Source: Deltaproteobacteria bacterium (GTDB lineage Bacteria > Desulfobacterota > Binatia > HRBIN30 > JACQVA1). From it: a stretch of 64,000 bases of DNA. Shown here piece after piece: positions 1-8,161 of this stretch (positions within the stretch are counted from its first letter, which is position 1; each line of letters begins with the position of its first letter). The position numbers were made by a program, and so were the translations under genes. The stretch lies in NCBI GenBank assembly GCA_016178705.1, contig JACOST010000009.1:62001-126000 (forward strand). Direction: 5' to 3'. The notes under the pieces are model-generated. The model searched no databases. It was not told the DNA's origin and saw only the letters and a list, made by a program, of their open reading frames with translations.

Positions 1-51
1 GGCACGAACATCAGCGACCTCGATCTGATCACGTTTACGTGCAAGCCCTGA
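1..51 (+). CDS. 3' end of an unidentified gene (partial)
   Basis: The first 16 codons of the window are open in frame 1 and end at a TGA at 49-51, reading out a tail that ends in LITFTCKP. The rest of the gene lies outside the window, so no function can be given. The converging GST gene ends about 50 bases further on, which fits a gene end here. It could also be chance, because so few codons are visible. Confidence 0.35.
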   Translation, partial: GTNISDLDLITFTCKP

Positions 52-102
52 AGGCGACCGTATCACTCTTCCTGGTAAAGCGACCGGCCAGCGCTCGGTC
101 AC

Positions 103-795
103 TCACACGCGATCGGCCTGCGTCAGCGCATCGACCCGACTAAAATACGTTGCGAGCGCCGGACGTCGTTGCAAGACTTGCTTGCCGATGGTCGAGTCGC
201 CGATGCACTCGGCTTGGCAGCAGATGGCGATGTCGGCCAGCGTGAGGGTGTTGCCGACGACGAAGCCGGTTGCGCGCTGGAGATCTTCGATCGCGCCGAA
301 CAAGCGGTCAACGTCCTCGGCCAGTTGCGCCGCCGACTTGCGTCCGATGCCTTGCGTCGTAGTGGTCGATTTGAACATCTCGCGCAGCATCGGCGCCATC
401 GCCTCGACCATTTCCTTCGGCGCATCGCCGAGCAGCTTGCCGACGTTGGCCGCGAAGTCTTGCTCGCCAAAGCGGGTCGTCATCTCGTAGAAGTAGAGCG
501 ACTCGTCGGCCCAGTCTTCGAGCGCGAGCACCAGCGCGCGCTGCGCCGGATCGGACGGAATCAGCGCCGGCCTCGGATAGCGCCGCTCCAATTCCAGTGC
601 AATGTTGGTCGAGTCGGCGATGACCGTACCGTCAATCTCGATGAACGGCAGCTTGCCGGTGGAATTCTTCTCGCGAATCGACCCGACCTCGGCGAGCGGC
701 CACTCGCGAATCGCGAACGAGATCTGCTTGTACCGCAACACGCGGCGGATCTTGTCGCAGTACGGCGACACAGCGAATTGCGAAAGTGTGATCAT
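103..795 (-). CDS. glutathione S-transferase family protein
   Basis: A 230-aa protein of normal GST length. Residues 1-76 form the thioredoxin-like N-domain, with SPYC at residues 10-13 where GSTs and glutaredoxins carry the active-site Ser or Cys, a cis-Pro segment (KLPFIEI) and the ADST glutathione-binding turn. Residues 85-225 form the helical C-domain with a late LTLADIAI helix typical of the family. It is cytosolic and probably conjugates or reduces with glutathione; the substrate cannot be told. It lies just downstream, on the same strand, of the phosphotransferase gene and is probably co-transcribed with it. Confidence 0.88.
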   Translation of the reverse strand: MITLSQFAVSPYCDKIRRVLRYKQISFAIREWPLAEVGSIREKNSTGKLPFIEIDGTVIADSTNIALELERRYPRPALIPSDPAQRALVLALEDWADESLYFYEMTTRFGEQDFAANVGKLLGDAPKEMVEAMAPMLREMFKSTTTTQGIGRKSAAQLAEDVDRLFGAIEDLQRATGFVVGNTLTLADIAICCQAECIGDSTIGKQVLQRRPALATYFSRVDALTQADRV

Positions 796-816
796 CCAAT
801 GCGTCCCTTCTGCCCT

Positions 817-1905
817 CTACCTACTGCCTACTGCTTCTTGCTTCGACTTCACGAACAACGCTTCCGCTCCCTGTTCGAAGAGGGCGAAGCGTGGGTCCTT
901 GGTTTGACCAAGATGGTAGCGGTGGTAGATCTGCTGCAGCACCACCGCCATCTTGAACAGTCCGAAGACGTAGTAATACGGTAGCGTGCTAACATCGACG
1001 CCGCGCCGCTGGCCGTAGCGTGCCACCGCTTCACCACGAGTCATGAAGCCGGGCACCATCGAGGGCATGGTCACCTGTCCCGAGTCGGGGAGTCCGTCGC
1101 CGGCTTCGAGCCACGCGGTGAGCAACGTGCCGAGATCGGCGAGCGGATCGCCGAGCGTGCACATGTCCCAATCGAACACCGCCTCGCACTCGGGCGAGTT
1201 GGACTTGAGCATCATGTTGTCGAGGCGCCAGTCGTTGTGCAGGAGCGTCGCCAGCGGCGATGCCGGCAAGTGCTCGTTCAACCAGCGACACATCTCGTCG
1301 GCCACCGGCATCTCTCTGGTTTTCGCACGCTGATAGCGCGCCATCCAGCCATCGATCTGACGGCGCATGAATCCCTCGGGTTTGCCGATCGTGTCCAAGC
1401 CGACCGCACGCGGATCGACCTGATGCAGGTCGGCCAGTGTGTCGATGATGACCTCACTGATGCGCCGATTGATCGCCGCGTCCTTGCCGCTGCCAAACGC
1501 GGCCGGAATGCTGCGCCGCACGACAATGCCGTGGCGGCGCTCCATCACAAAAAACGGCGCGCCGATGATCGCCGGATCTTCGCAGTACACATACGCCCGC
1601 GGGGCGAGGGGATACTCCTTATAGAGCACGGACAGCGCACGGTACTCGCGCCCCATGTCGTGCGCTCCGGGGGCGACCGGACCGATCGGTGGCCGCCGCA
1701 GCACGTACTCAACCTCGCCGTAGCGCAGGCAGTAGGTCAGGTTCGCGTGCCCGCCGGCGAACTGGATCACTTCCAACGATCGGTCGGAGTGGGGCAGCTT
1801 GCCTCTCAGATACTCCGCCAGACGCGCGTGATCGAAATCTTCGCCGTCACGAATCGCGATCGTCTCGGGCGGATCGGCAGGTTGGGTCTGCTTGTTGGCT
1901 TCCAT
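817..1905 (-). CDS. phosphotransferase family protein (APH/ACAD10-11 N-domain type)
   Basis: A 362-aa aminoglycoside-phosphotransferase-fold kinase. The Brenner-type catalytic loop HNDWRLDN is at residues 223-230 and the metal-binding DWDMC (DFG equivalent) at 245-249; the N-lobe has a Gly-rich GGHANLTY loop near residue 51. This subfamily is the stand-alone counterpart of the kinase domain of mammalian ACAD10/11, which phosphorylates 4-hydroxy acyl-CoAs before dehydration. The acyl-CoA dehydrogenase gene two genes upstream on the same strand fits that role. The actual substrate is inference. Confidence 0.88.
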   Translation of the reverse strand: MEANKQTQPADPPETIAIRDGEDFDHARLAEYLRGKLPHSDRSLEVIQFAGGHANLTYCLRYGEVEYVLRRPPIGPVAPGAHDMGREYRALSVLYKEYPLAPRAYVYCEDPAIIGAPFFVMERRHGIVVRRSIPAAFGSGKDAAINRRISEVIIDTLADLHQVDPRAVGLDTIGKPEGFMRRQIDGWMARYQRAKTREMPVADEMCRWLNEHLPASPLATLLHNDWRLDNMMLKSNSPECEAVFDWDMCTLGDPLADLGTLLTAWLEAGDGLPDSGQVTMPSMVPGFMTRGEAVARYGQRRGVDVSTLPYYYVFGLFKMAVVLQQIYHRYHLGQTKDPRFALFEQGAEALFVKSKQEAVGSR

Positions 1906-1975
1906 GGCGTCTCAGTGCTGGGCCCGCCCTACGGTCTCCTAGTCCACTCCCGATTCACGATTCACCACTCACGAT

Positions 1976-2479
1976 TCACGCCTCACGCCCCTTCATCGCA
2001 TAGATGCGCGTGACTTCGATGTCCAGCACCACCGTGCGGCGCGGGCCACCGCTGGCGCCGGTACGGGTGTCGCGCAGACTATCTGTGACTTCACGTGCAC
2101 GGCCGTAGACGATCGCGGCGGCGCCATTCGACCCCCACGTCGTCAGCGCCACTTTGGGATTGTCGCGCAGATCGCGGCGGCGCACCGCCGTCTCGAAGAT
2201 CGTCGAGCGCAGTCGTCCGTTGACGAACTCAGCGTGGACCGGCGCGATATGCGGTGCGTGCGTGTTGCCGACGGTTGCCATCGCCTTCATCCGCGTCCCG
2301 TTCCAGAACGCCACGAATTCGGCCGCCGTCATCTCACGCTCCGGGCGCGCGAACGTATCGCGCACCGCGTGGCCGGCAGTCTTGCGGCTGCGCTCGATCA
2401 CCCGCCGAATCCGCGCCAGCGCCTTCGCCGGCCAATTGGCCGGATCGCGTTCATCGGATGATACGGGTTCAGTGCTCAT
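1976..2479 (-). CDS. pyridoxamine 5'-phosphate oxidase-fold (flavin) protein
   Basis: A 167-aa split-barrel protein. The AFWNGTRMKAMATV start of the barrel, the APVHAEFVNGRL strand and the later RDLRDNPKVAL segment are typical of PNPOx/FDOR-like proteins that bind FMN or F420. It is flanked 16 nt away by the acyl-CoA dehydrogenase gene and followed by the phosphotransferase gene, all on the minus strand, so it is probably part of one fatty-acid or xenobiotic operon. Cofactor and substrate cannot be read from the sequence. Confidence 0.75.
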   Translation of the reverse strand: MSTEPVSSDERDPANWPAKALARIRRVIERSRKTAGHAVRDTFARPEREMTAAEFVAFWNGTRMKAMATVGNTHAPHIAPVHAEFVNGRLRSTIFETAVRRRDLRDNPKVALTTWGSNGAAAIVYGRAREVTDSLRDTRTGASGGPRRTVVLDIEVTRIYAMKGREA

Positions 2480-2495
2480 GTGATTGGACTACGCA

Positions 2496-3701
2496 CTACG
2501 CGCGCTTCCCCTCATACTGCGCCAGTATCCGCCGCGCGACGACCATCTTGTGGACTTCGTCCGGACCGTCGTAGATGCGGGCGAAGCGGGCTTGGCGATA
2601 GAACATCGACAACGGATGATCTTCGGTCACGCCGGCGGCGCCGAAAATTTGGATCGCTTTGTCGACCACGCTGTGCAGCACCTTGGCGCCGAAAAATTTG
2701 ATCAGCGAAATCTCCTCGCGCGCGCCGCTGGCGCCGGCGGTGTCGATCTTCCAGGCCGCGTGCAATGTCATCAGCCGCGCGGCTTGAATGTCGGCGCGCG
2801 CCTCGGCGATCCAGTCCTGAATGTTGGCTTTGCGCGACAGCGTGCTGCCAAACATTTCGCGCTGCGTCGCGTATTGGCACATCATCTCGAAGGACCGCTG
2901 CGCGACGCCCAGCCAACGCATACAGTGATGAATGCGACCGGGGCCGAGGCGCTCCTGAGCGATGGCAAAGCCCATGCCCTCGCCGCCGAGCCGGTTGGTC
3001 ACCGGCACGCGGCAGTCCTCGTACCAGATCTCGGCGTGGTGGTTGTCGTAGTCGCCCATCACCGGAACGCCGCGGGCGATCTTGAACCCAGGCGTATCGG
3101 TCGGGACGATGATCTGACTGAAGCGCAGATACGGATTCTCCTGCTCCGGGTTGGTCATCGCCATGACGATGGCAAAGGACGAACCGTGAGCACCGCTGGT
3201 GAACCACTTGTGACCGTCGATGACGTAGTGATCGCCGTCGCGTTTCGCGGTGGTGCGCAGCAGGCGGGGATCGGAGCCGGCGACTTCCGGCTCCGTCATC
3301 GAGAAGCAACTGCGGATGTCGCCGTCGACCAACGGTTTGAGCCAGCGCGCCTTCTGTTCATCCGTGCCGAGGCGCCACAAGATCTCGGCGTTGCCGGAGT
3401 CGGGCGCTTGCGAGCCCATGCAGACGGGAGCCGCCGGACAGCGACCGAGGATCTCGTTGACGAACACGTAGTGCATGAACGGCAGATCGGCGCCGCCCGC
3501 TTCCTTCGGCAGATGGAACGCCCAGTATCCGGCGGCCTTCGCCTTCGCTTGCACCGCCTTGATCGCCGGCGGATACGCCGGGCCGCCGACCTCCATGGTC
3601 CACCCTTCATGCGAGCGTTCGAGCGGGTACACATGCTCGTCCATGAAGCCCCGGATATTGGCGCACAACTGGTCAACCTCGGCCGGTACCGCAAAGTCCA
3701 T
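2496..3701 (-). CDS. acyl-CoA dehydrogenase family protein
   Basis: A 401-aa flavoprotein of the ACAD fold, of normal length. The N-terminal helical domain is followed by the SMTEPEVAGSDP flavin/substrate signature in the middle domain. A C-terminal helical domain ends in the RIYDGPDEVHK segment; the Glu in GPDEV is the position of the catalytic base in most family members. It catalyses alpha,beta-dehydrogenation of an acyl-CoA using FAD. The sequence looks closest to the ACAD11-like branch, which fits the neighbouring phosphotransferase. Start chosen at MDFAVPAEVDQL, the usual family start. Confidence 0.92.
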   Translation of the reverse strand: MDFAVPAEVDQLCANIRGFMDEHVYPLERSHEGWTMEVGGPAYPPAIKAVQAKAKAAGYWAFHLPKEAGGADLPFMHYVFVNEILGRCPAAPVCMGSQAPDSGNAEILWRLGTDEQKARWLKPLVDGDIRSCFSMTEPEVAGSDPRLLRTTAKRDGDHYVIDGHKWFTSGAHGSSFAIVMAMTNPEQENPYLRFSQIIVPTDTPGFKIARGVPVMGDYDNHHAEIWYEDCRVPVTNRLGGEGMGFAIAQERLGPGRIHHCMRWLGVAQRSFEMMCQYATQREMFGSTLSRKANIQDWIAEARADIQAARLMTLHAAWKIDTAGASGAREEISLIKFFGAKVLHSVVDKAIQIFGAAGVTEDHPLSMFYRQARFARIYDGPDEVHKMVVARRILAQYEGKRA

Positions 3702-3772
3702 CGCTCACTCCTTGGATTGGTCTCGTTCGATCGTCACGCTGAGCGTCGGACGCTTCGCGCTGAGTCGATCTC

Positions 3773-4234
3773 CTATTTCACCTTCTCCAGTGCCGCGTCC
3801 ATGCTGGTGAGGATCGAAGCGGGGTTCTTCTCGTCGTAGAAATATTTGTACTGGTCGCGGGGCGCGTGGATGTCAGCGAGTGTGCCGTTCGACGACAGAA
3901 AGAACGTCCGCGGAATATACCCCCCGTCGGGCGCATACTTCTGACTGAGTTCCTTGTTCTGGTCGCCGTCGACATGGATCATCACGAAGTGCTTCGACTG
4001 CTCGGCGACTTTCGGGTCGTGGAACACGCCGCTGTAGTTCTTGCAGTGCGGACACCACTCGGTGAAGAAAATGAGGCAGATCGGCTTTTTCGATTTCTTG
4101 GCTTGGGCGAGGCCCGCCTCGTACGACTGCCACGGAATCTGCGCATCGTTCCAGTCATGCGCGCTAGCCGGCACGGCAACCGCCAACACGGCCAACACGG
4201 CGGCGAACACATGCATCATCGCTGTTTTCGTCAT
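3773..4234 (-). CDS. secreted thioredoxin-fold protein (WCPHC)
   Basis: A 153-aa protein with a clear signal peptide (residues 1-25, cleavage after VPASA) and a thioredoxin-like domain containing WCPHC at residues 60-64. The segment PICLIFFTEWCPHC and the later cis-Pro region (YIPRTFF) resemble periplasmic DUF255/thioredoxin_7 proteins. It probably acts as a thiol oxidoreductase in the periplasm. It is transcribed in the same direction as the sigma-factor gene upstream, with a small palindrome between them. Confidence 0.82.
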   Translation of the reverse strand: MTKTAMMHVFAAVLAVLAVAVPASAHDWNDAQIPWQSYEAGLAQAKKSKKPICLIFFTEWCPHCKNYSGVFHDPKVAEQSKHFVMIHVDGDQNKELSQKYAPDGGYIPRTFFLSSNGTLADIHAPRDQYKYFYDEKNPASILTSMDAALEKVK

Positions 4235-4260
4235 GACACCTCCACTCGTGGCCCGTGTTT

Positions 4261-4297
4261 GTAGCCGAGAGCGGGCGGGTTTGAAACCCGTCTCTAC
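4261..4297. repeat. short intergenic palindrome
   Basis: A palindromic stretch with GTAG at one end, CTAC at the other, and a centre of CGGGTTT-G-AAACCCG. It overlaps the stop codon of the sigma-factor gene. It resembles the small mobile palindromes scattered in environmental genomes, or could act as a terminator, but no T-run follows. Only one copy is seen in this window. Confidence 0.4.
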
Positions 4298-5262
4298 GCG
4301 TTGGCCGCGAGGGCGGCGAATGAAATCGCCGACAGCTTGCGCGTCGCCACCACGGAGTACACGCAGGCAACGCGGCCGTCCGGGGTGAGATCACAGAGAA
4401 AGACAATGCGCGGCGGTTCGCCGGGTTTGCCGGTCGGCATCTCACCGACCAGCGCCGGGAGGCCGTTGATCATGCGGGCTTCGAAGCGGGCAGTCGGCAT
4501 GCGCCGGCGCCAAATGTTCCAGTGAAATTGCGTGACCCGGTCGCGACCCACGAGCGGCTTGCGCGCGGCGAAGAACTCACCGCCACCGTCGCTGAGTGCG
4601 CGCACCGAGTCGGCGAGCATCGCCTCGATCGAAGCGACGTCACCCGACAACAACGAGGTCATGAACTGCCCCAGGACCTCGCGCGTCCGTTCCTGCAGCG
4701 CGCGGGTCGGGACGCAGCGATTGCGATCGTAGGCGTGCATCGCGCGCCGCGCGCGATGATGCGTGGTCTTCACGTTGGGCTCGGACATGCCGAGCGCGTC
4801 GCTGGTCTCACGCACCGAGTAGTCGAACACGTCGCGCAGCAGCAGCACCGCGCGTTGCTGCGGCGTCAGCACTTCGAGCGCGAGCAAGAACGCGAACGAC
4901 ACGCTCTCCAACAGATCGTAGCGCCCCTCGGTCGTCTGCTCGCCGGCAAGCGTCGGTTCAAACGACGGCGGCGAGGCTTCGTCACCGGTCTCGATCGGCG
5001 CGGGCAACCACGGTCCGACGTACGTGCGCCGCTTGCGTCGGCGCAGCAGATCGCGTCCAAGATTCATCGCCACCCGCACCAGCCACGGCCGCCACGGCTC
5101 GTCGGTGCGCGCCGGCGGATGCTCCATTACGCGCACGAACGTTTCCTGCAGCAGGTCGTCGGCGTCGGCGGCGCTCCCGGTCATGCGGTAGCACAGCCCC
5201 CACACAAAGCGCTCGTGAACCTTGAAGAGATCTTCGAGAATTGGCGAGGCGAGCGTGCTCAT
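4294..5262 (-). CDS. ECF RNA polymerase sigma factor with SnoaL-like C-terminal domain (ECF41/SigJ-like)
   Basis: A 322-aa protein, long for an ECF sigma factor. Region 2 occupies about residues 14-80 (DADDLLQETFVRVMEHPP), a linker contains YVGPWLPAP, and region 4 lies at about 145-200 (LTPQQRAVLLLRDVFDYSV, then a helix-turn-helix). The C-terminal roughly 110 residues look like the SnoaL/NTF2-like domain that modulates ECF41 sigma factors in place of an anti-sigma. ECF41 genes usually sit beside a carboxymuconolactone-decarboxylase, oxidoreductase or epimerase gene. An FAD oxidoreductase is next door here and two CMD-fold genes lie 2.4 kb further on. Confidence 0.85.
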   Translation of the reverse strand: MSTLASPILEDLFKVHERFVWGLCYRMTGSAADADDLLQETFVRVMEHPPARTDEPWRPWLVRVAMNLGRDLLRRRKRRTYVGPWLPAPIETGDEASPPSFEPTLAGEQTTEGRYDLLESVSFAFLLALEVLTPQQRAVLLLRDVFDYSVRETSDALGMSEPNVKTTHHRARRAMHAYDRNRCVPTRALQERTREVLGQFMTSLLSGDVASIEAMLADSVRALSDGGGEFFAARKPLVGRDRVTQFHWNIWRRRMPTARFEARMINGLPALVGEMPTGKPGEPPRIVFLCDLTPDGRVACVYSVVATRKLSAISFAALAANA

Positions 5263-5318
5263 GCGGGAGGTTTCTACTGTTCACGTCAATCAGTAATCAC
5301 GCAGCAATCACCCATCGG

Positions 5319-6620
5319 TCACGCGGCGACGCGCAGCGGTCGCGTTTGCGCGACAAGTTCTGCCGCCCGCTTCGCGCTCGCCAGACTGGTATCAGCCAGC
5401 AGACCTTCCGCGCCGACCCAATCACCGACGACGTAGAGGTTCTTCACATCCAGCACTGCGGGTCCGGGCCGGCCCGCCACGCCACCCTGCGCCGCCGTGG
5501 TGAGTCCATTGCATACCACCATGCTGGGCAAGAATCGGCGTTCCACCAACGCGTCGCGCCAGCCCGGCTGCACGAGGTCGAGTAGGGCTTCGAGTTCGCG
5601 TTCGTCAGACTTTGGATCGAAGGCAGCATCACCCGGCAAGTACTTGGCCACGTGAATCGTGGCACCGCCCGGTGCGGCCAGCTTGGCGAACGCCGAATGA
5701 ACCGACAGATACCACGGCTGATCGATTCCGAGAGCGAAGGTTGCGCGCGGTTGCGGCAAGCGGTTGAGCGCGACATCGAGACACGCCGCCGTCACCGGAA
5801 TCGCCGCGTCCGCCCATTCCCGTAGCGAACGGCTTGCACCGTTGAGCAACCCAGCGGCGTCGCCTGGGCTGGTCGCGAGGATGACGGCACCGGCCGCATG
5901 CCGAGTGTCGTCCGCGAGCCGCACGCCGCACGCGCCATCGTCCTGCTCGACCGCGGCAACGCGTGCACCCGCAACAATCTTCACCCCCGCCGCCTCCGCG
6001 GCCAGACGCAAACCATCGACCAGCGTCTGCCACCCGCCGTCGAGGTAGTGCACGTTGCCCGCGAGAGCCATCTGCAATTGCGCCACAGCGACGCCGGCAC
6101 TTTGCCGCGTGGGATCATTGGCATAGGTCGACAAGCGAAACAGCGCCTGCACCAGGCGGCGCACCTCGGGATGGCGAATGCTGCGGTCGAGCCATCCGCG
6201 CACGGTCTCGTGCCGAATAGCCGCCGCGTCGATCTTACCGATCGTGCCGAGCAGTCTGGCGGTTTCGAACTTCGCTGCGAGGCCGAACAGCCCGGTGCTC
6301 AGCAACGAGACAAATCCGCCGGGCAGCGCGTGTTTGGCACCGCGGTCGATCGCGTAGCCACCCGACGCGCTGGGCGTGCCGGCGGTGAAGGCCACGCCTA
6401 GTTCGCGCAGCACCTTTGCACCCGCTCCGCCCTTGTAGAGCGCGTGCGGGCCGATGTTGAACCGGTAGTCGCCCTTCACATGCGTCGCGGCGCGGCCGCC
6501 GAGCGTGCGCGCCTTCTCGAACAACGCCACAGAGCGACCAGCGCGGGCGAGATAGGTTGCGGCCGTCAGACCCGCCAATCCGCCCCCGACCACGACGACA
6601 TCACAGTCTGTCTTTGGCAT
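5319..6620 (-). CDS. FAD-dependent oxidoreductase (phytoene desaturase/amine oxidase superfamily)
   Basis: A 433-aa flavoprotein. The dinucleotide-binding VVGGGLAGL motif is at residues 10-18, followed by LFEKARTLGGRAAT, the Arg-rich FAD signature of the phytoene dehydrogenase/amine oxidase family. A C-terminal segment VVGDWVGAEGLLADTSLASAK supplies the second FAD contact. Length and motif spacing fit phytoene-desaturase-like or retinol-saturase-like enzymes. No carotenoid genes are nearby, so the substrate is unknown. The sigma-factor gene lies 56 nt downstream on the same strand. Confidence 0.82.
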   Translation of the reverse strand: MPKTDCDVVVVGGGLAGLTAATYLARAGRSVALFEKARTLGGRAATHVKGDYRFNIGPHALYKGGAGAKVLRELGVAFTAGTPSASGGYAIDRGAKHALPGGFVSLLSTGLFGLAAKFETARLLGTIGKIDAAAIRHETVRGWLDRSIRHPEVRRLVQALFRLSTYANDPTRQSAGVAVAQLQMALAGNVHYLDGGWQTLVDGLRLAAEAAGVKIVAGARVAAVEQDDGACGVRLADDTRHAAGAVILATSPGDAAGLLNGASRSLREWADAAIPVTAACLDVALNRLPQPRATFALGIDQPWYLSVHSAFAKLAAPGGATIHVAKYLPGDAAFDPKSDERELEALLDLVQPGWRDALVERRFLPSMVVCNGLTTAAQGGVAGRPGPAVLDVKNLYVVGDWVGAEGLLADTSLASAKRAAELVAQTRPLRVAA

Positions 6621-6685
6621 GTCGATCTCCTCCTCGACCCTATCACGTTCCTGAGCCGGAAAAGGTTACAGCATCTAGGATGTCC

Positions 6686-6786
6686 GGTCCCCTGTAGGGG
6701 CGACGCATGCGTCGCCGAGCGAATTGATGTGTTCATTGCGGAGAAGACGGAGGGCGATGCATGCATCGCCCCCTACGCTTCTGAGA
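6686..6786 (+). repeat. dispersed palindromic repeat, family A, copy 1
   Basis: About 100 bp starting with the palindrome GTAGGGGCGACGCATGCGTC, then a spacer containing TTGCGGAGAAGACGGAGGG, then TGCATGCATCGCCCCCTACG. The same order of blocks occurs inverted at 17040-17126. Shared blocks with different spacers indicate a dispersed MITE/REP-like element, not chance. It is non-coding. Confidence 0.75.
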
Positions 6787-6830
6787 AGCGCAACGAGCGG
6801 CAGGCTCCAACGACGGCGCGGCTGACTTGG

Positions 6831-7436
6831 CTACTTCGCCTCGTCTTTCTTCTTGGTCAGCTCGATGTCGATCGTGATCTCGAGCTCGTTGCCGACGACC
6901 AACCCACCGTTGTCCAGCGACTTGCTCCAAGCCACGCCGAAGTCCTGGCGATTGATTTTGGTGCGGGCCACGCCGCCGAGCTTCACGTTGCCGAACGGGT
7001 CGGTGAACGGCTTCGGCGAGCCTTCGACATCGAGCGTGACTTCCTTCGTCACGCCACGAATTGTCAGGTCGCCCTTCACAATGAACGTATCGTCGGCCAG
7101 CTTGGTCACTTCCTTCGATTTAAACGTGATCGTTGGGTACTGCTTCACATCGAGGAAGTCGGCACCGCGCAAATGTTCGTCGCGCTTCGGTTCACGCGTC
7201 TCGATCCCAGTGACGTCGATGGTGGCGGTGACCGATGACTTCGTCACGTCGGTCTCGTCGAGTTGCACCGCTCCGCTCACCTTGCCGAGGTGGCCGCGCA
7301 CGGTGGAGACCATCAAATGCCGCACGGCGAATTCCGCGTTGGTGTGCGCCGGATCGATGTCGAACGTCGCGGCTCGCGCGCCCGCTGATGCCACAACTCC
7401 CGCGATCACTATCGCCACTAGCACTGCACGCTGCAT
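6831..7436 (-). CDS. YceI family periplasmic protein
   Basis: A 201-aa protein with signal peptide (MQRAVLVAIVIAGVVASAGARA) followed by a YceI lipocalin-like beta-barrel: FDIDPAHTNAEFAVRHLMVS at the start, then repeated strands ending in ELEITIDIELTKK. YceI proteins bind polyisoprenoid-like lipids in the periplasm. The open frame continues 67 codons upstream to 7637, but that stretch is the translated family B repeat (it reads VIPAKAGIQ), so the start is placed at the ATG at 7436, directly before the hydrophobic leader. Confidence 0.88.
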   Translation of the reverse strand: MQRAVLVAIVIAGVVASAGARAATFDIDPAHTNAEFAVRHLMVSTVRGHLGKVSGAVQLDETDVTKSSVTATIDVTGIETREPKRDEHLRGADFLDVKQYPTITFKSKEVTKLADDTFIVKGDLTIRGVTKEVTLDVEGSPKPFTDPFGNVKLGGVARTKINRQDFGVAWSKSLDNGGLVVGNELEITIDIELTKKKDEAK

Positions 7437-7442
7437 CTGCTT

Positions 7443-7557
7443 TGCACAAGAGAGCCCGCCAGTGGATTCGTCATACCGGCGAAAGCCGGTATCCAGTCGG
7501 AGGCGTGGGGTTCGGGCCTGGATTCCGGCTTTCGCCGGAATGACGAGCAGGGAGATC
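7443..7557 (+). repeat. REP-like palindromic repeat, family B, copy 1
   Basis: The core at 7469-7545 has inverted arms CGTCATACCGGCGAAAGCCG and CGGCTTTCGCCGGAATGACG around a variable middle. This is the widespread repeat that, when translated, gives VIPAKAGIQ/WIPAFAGMT. Similarity to the second copy (20585-20704) extends beyond the core to TGCACAAG on the left and GAGATCG on the right. It lies immediately upstream of the yceI-like start codon, as the other copy lies upstream of the TPM gene. Confidence 0.85.
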
Positions 7558-7647
7558 GTTCGAATTTCGTGCAAAGCCCGCTGCATCACTGGTCCTCCTC
7601 GGAAATGGAATGTGGCCGGAAACAAGTGTCCGCGCAAGCGACCACAC

Positions 7648-8154
7648 TCAGGGCTGGGGTATGCCGGGTGTTGGCAGAATCGTCGTCGGCATCGCGCTGG
7701 GCTCGAGACCCAACGCGATCAGCAGTTTCGACAGCGCGTGAAAGAGGCCGACGCCGAGGGCCAACTCGACGATCTGCGGATCACTGAAGTGGTGCTGCAA
7801 TGCCGCTTGCAGTTCCGGGCCCACCCGCCGCGGATCGCTGAGCAACGCGTCGGTGAAGCGGAGCGTAACTTTGTCGCGATCGCTCAACGGCGACTGCTCG
7901 TAGCCGTCGTCTATGTGATCCACCTGCGCCTCCGACAATCCCTGCTCACGCGCCACGGCGAAGCGGACGTTGCGTCACAAGCCGCAGTTGGTGACACGCG
8001 CATTCCGAATGCGCGCCATCTCCTTGGCCCGATGGTCCAGCACACCGTGGCTCCAGAACTCGCGGTAGAGTTTCCAGAACGCGTCATTGAGCGCCGGCAC
8101 GTGGCTCAGCGCGGAACCCGACTCGGAGACTGTAATCCGCGGCTGCGTCGACAT
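7648..8154 (-). CDS. probable AhpD/CMD-fold selenoprotein (in-frame TGA read as Sec)
   Basis: From the ATG at 8154 the frame reads MSTQPRITVSESGS..., passes TGA at 7975-7977 as residue 60, and continues to the stop at 7648, giving 168 aa, the usual size of this family. The residues before the TGA are RNARVTNCGL and those after are RNVRFAVAREQ, so the TGA falls at the last position of the redox CxxC of AhpD/carboxymuconolactone-decarboxylase proteins, making CGLU (Cys57 to Sec60). The frame downstream retains the family's C-terminal helices (DRDKVTLRFTDALLSD, then ALGVGLFHALSKLL). AhpD-like selenoproteins with CxxU or UxxC are known. The alternative is a simple nonsense mutation. It lies 7 nt downstream of another CMD gene. 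No clear Shine-Dalgarno is visible. Confidence 0.7.
7951..7969 (-). promoter_or_regulatory. possible SECIS hairpin after the in-frame TGA
   Basis: Counting from the base after the TGA on the minus strand, bases 6-7 pair with 23-24, base 8 (U) is bulged, bases 9-12 pair with 19-22 and bases 13-18 form the loop (UUCGCC). A short stem with a bulged U close behind the UGA is the general form of bacterial SECIS elements. The loop starts a little closer to the UGA than in E. coli fdhF and lacks the usual G at its first positions, so this is only suggestive. Confidence 0.3.
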
Positions 8155-8161
8155 CGTGGCT

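Noticed and set aside
7437-7637. N-terminal extension of the YceI frame reading VIPAKAGIQ
   Set aside because: It is a translated REP-like repeat; the true signal peptide begins at 7436.
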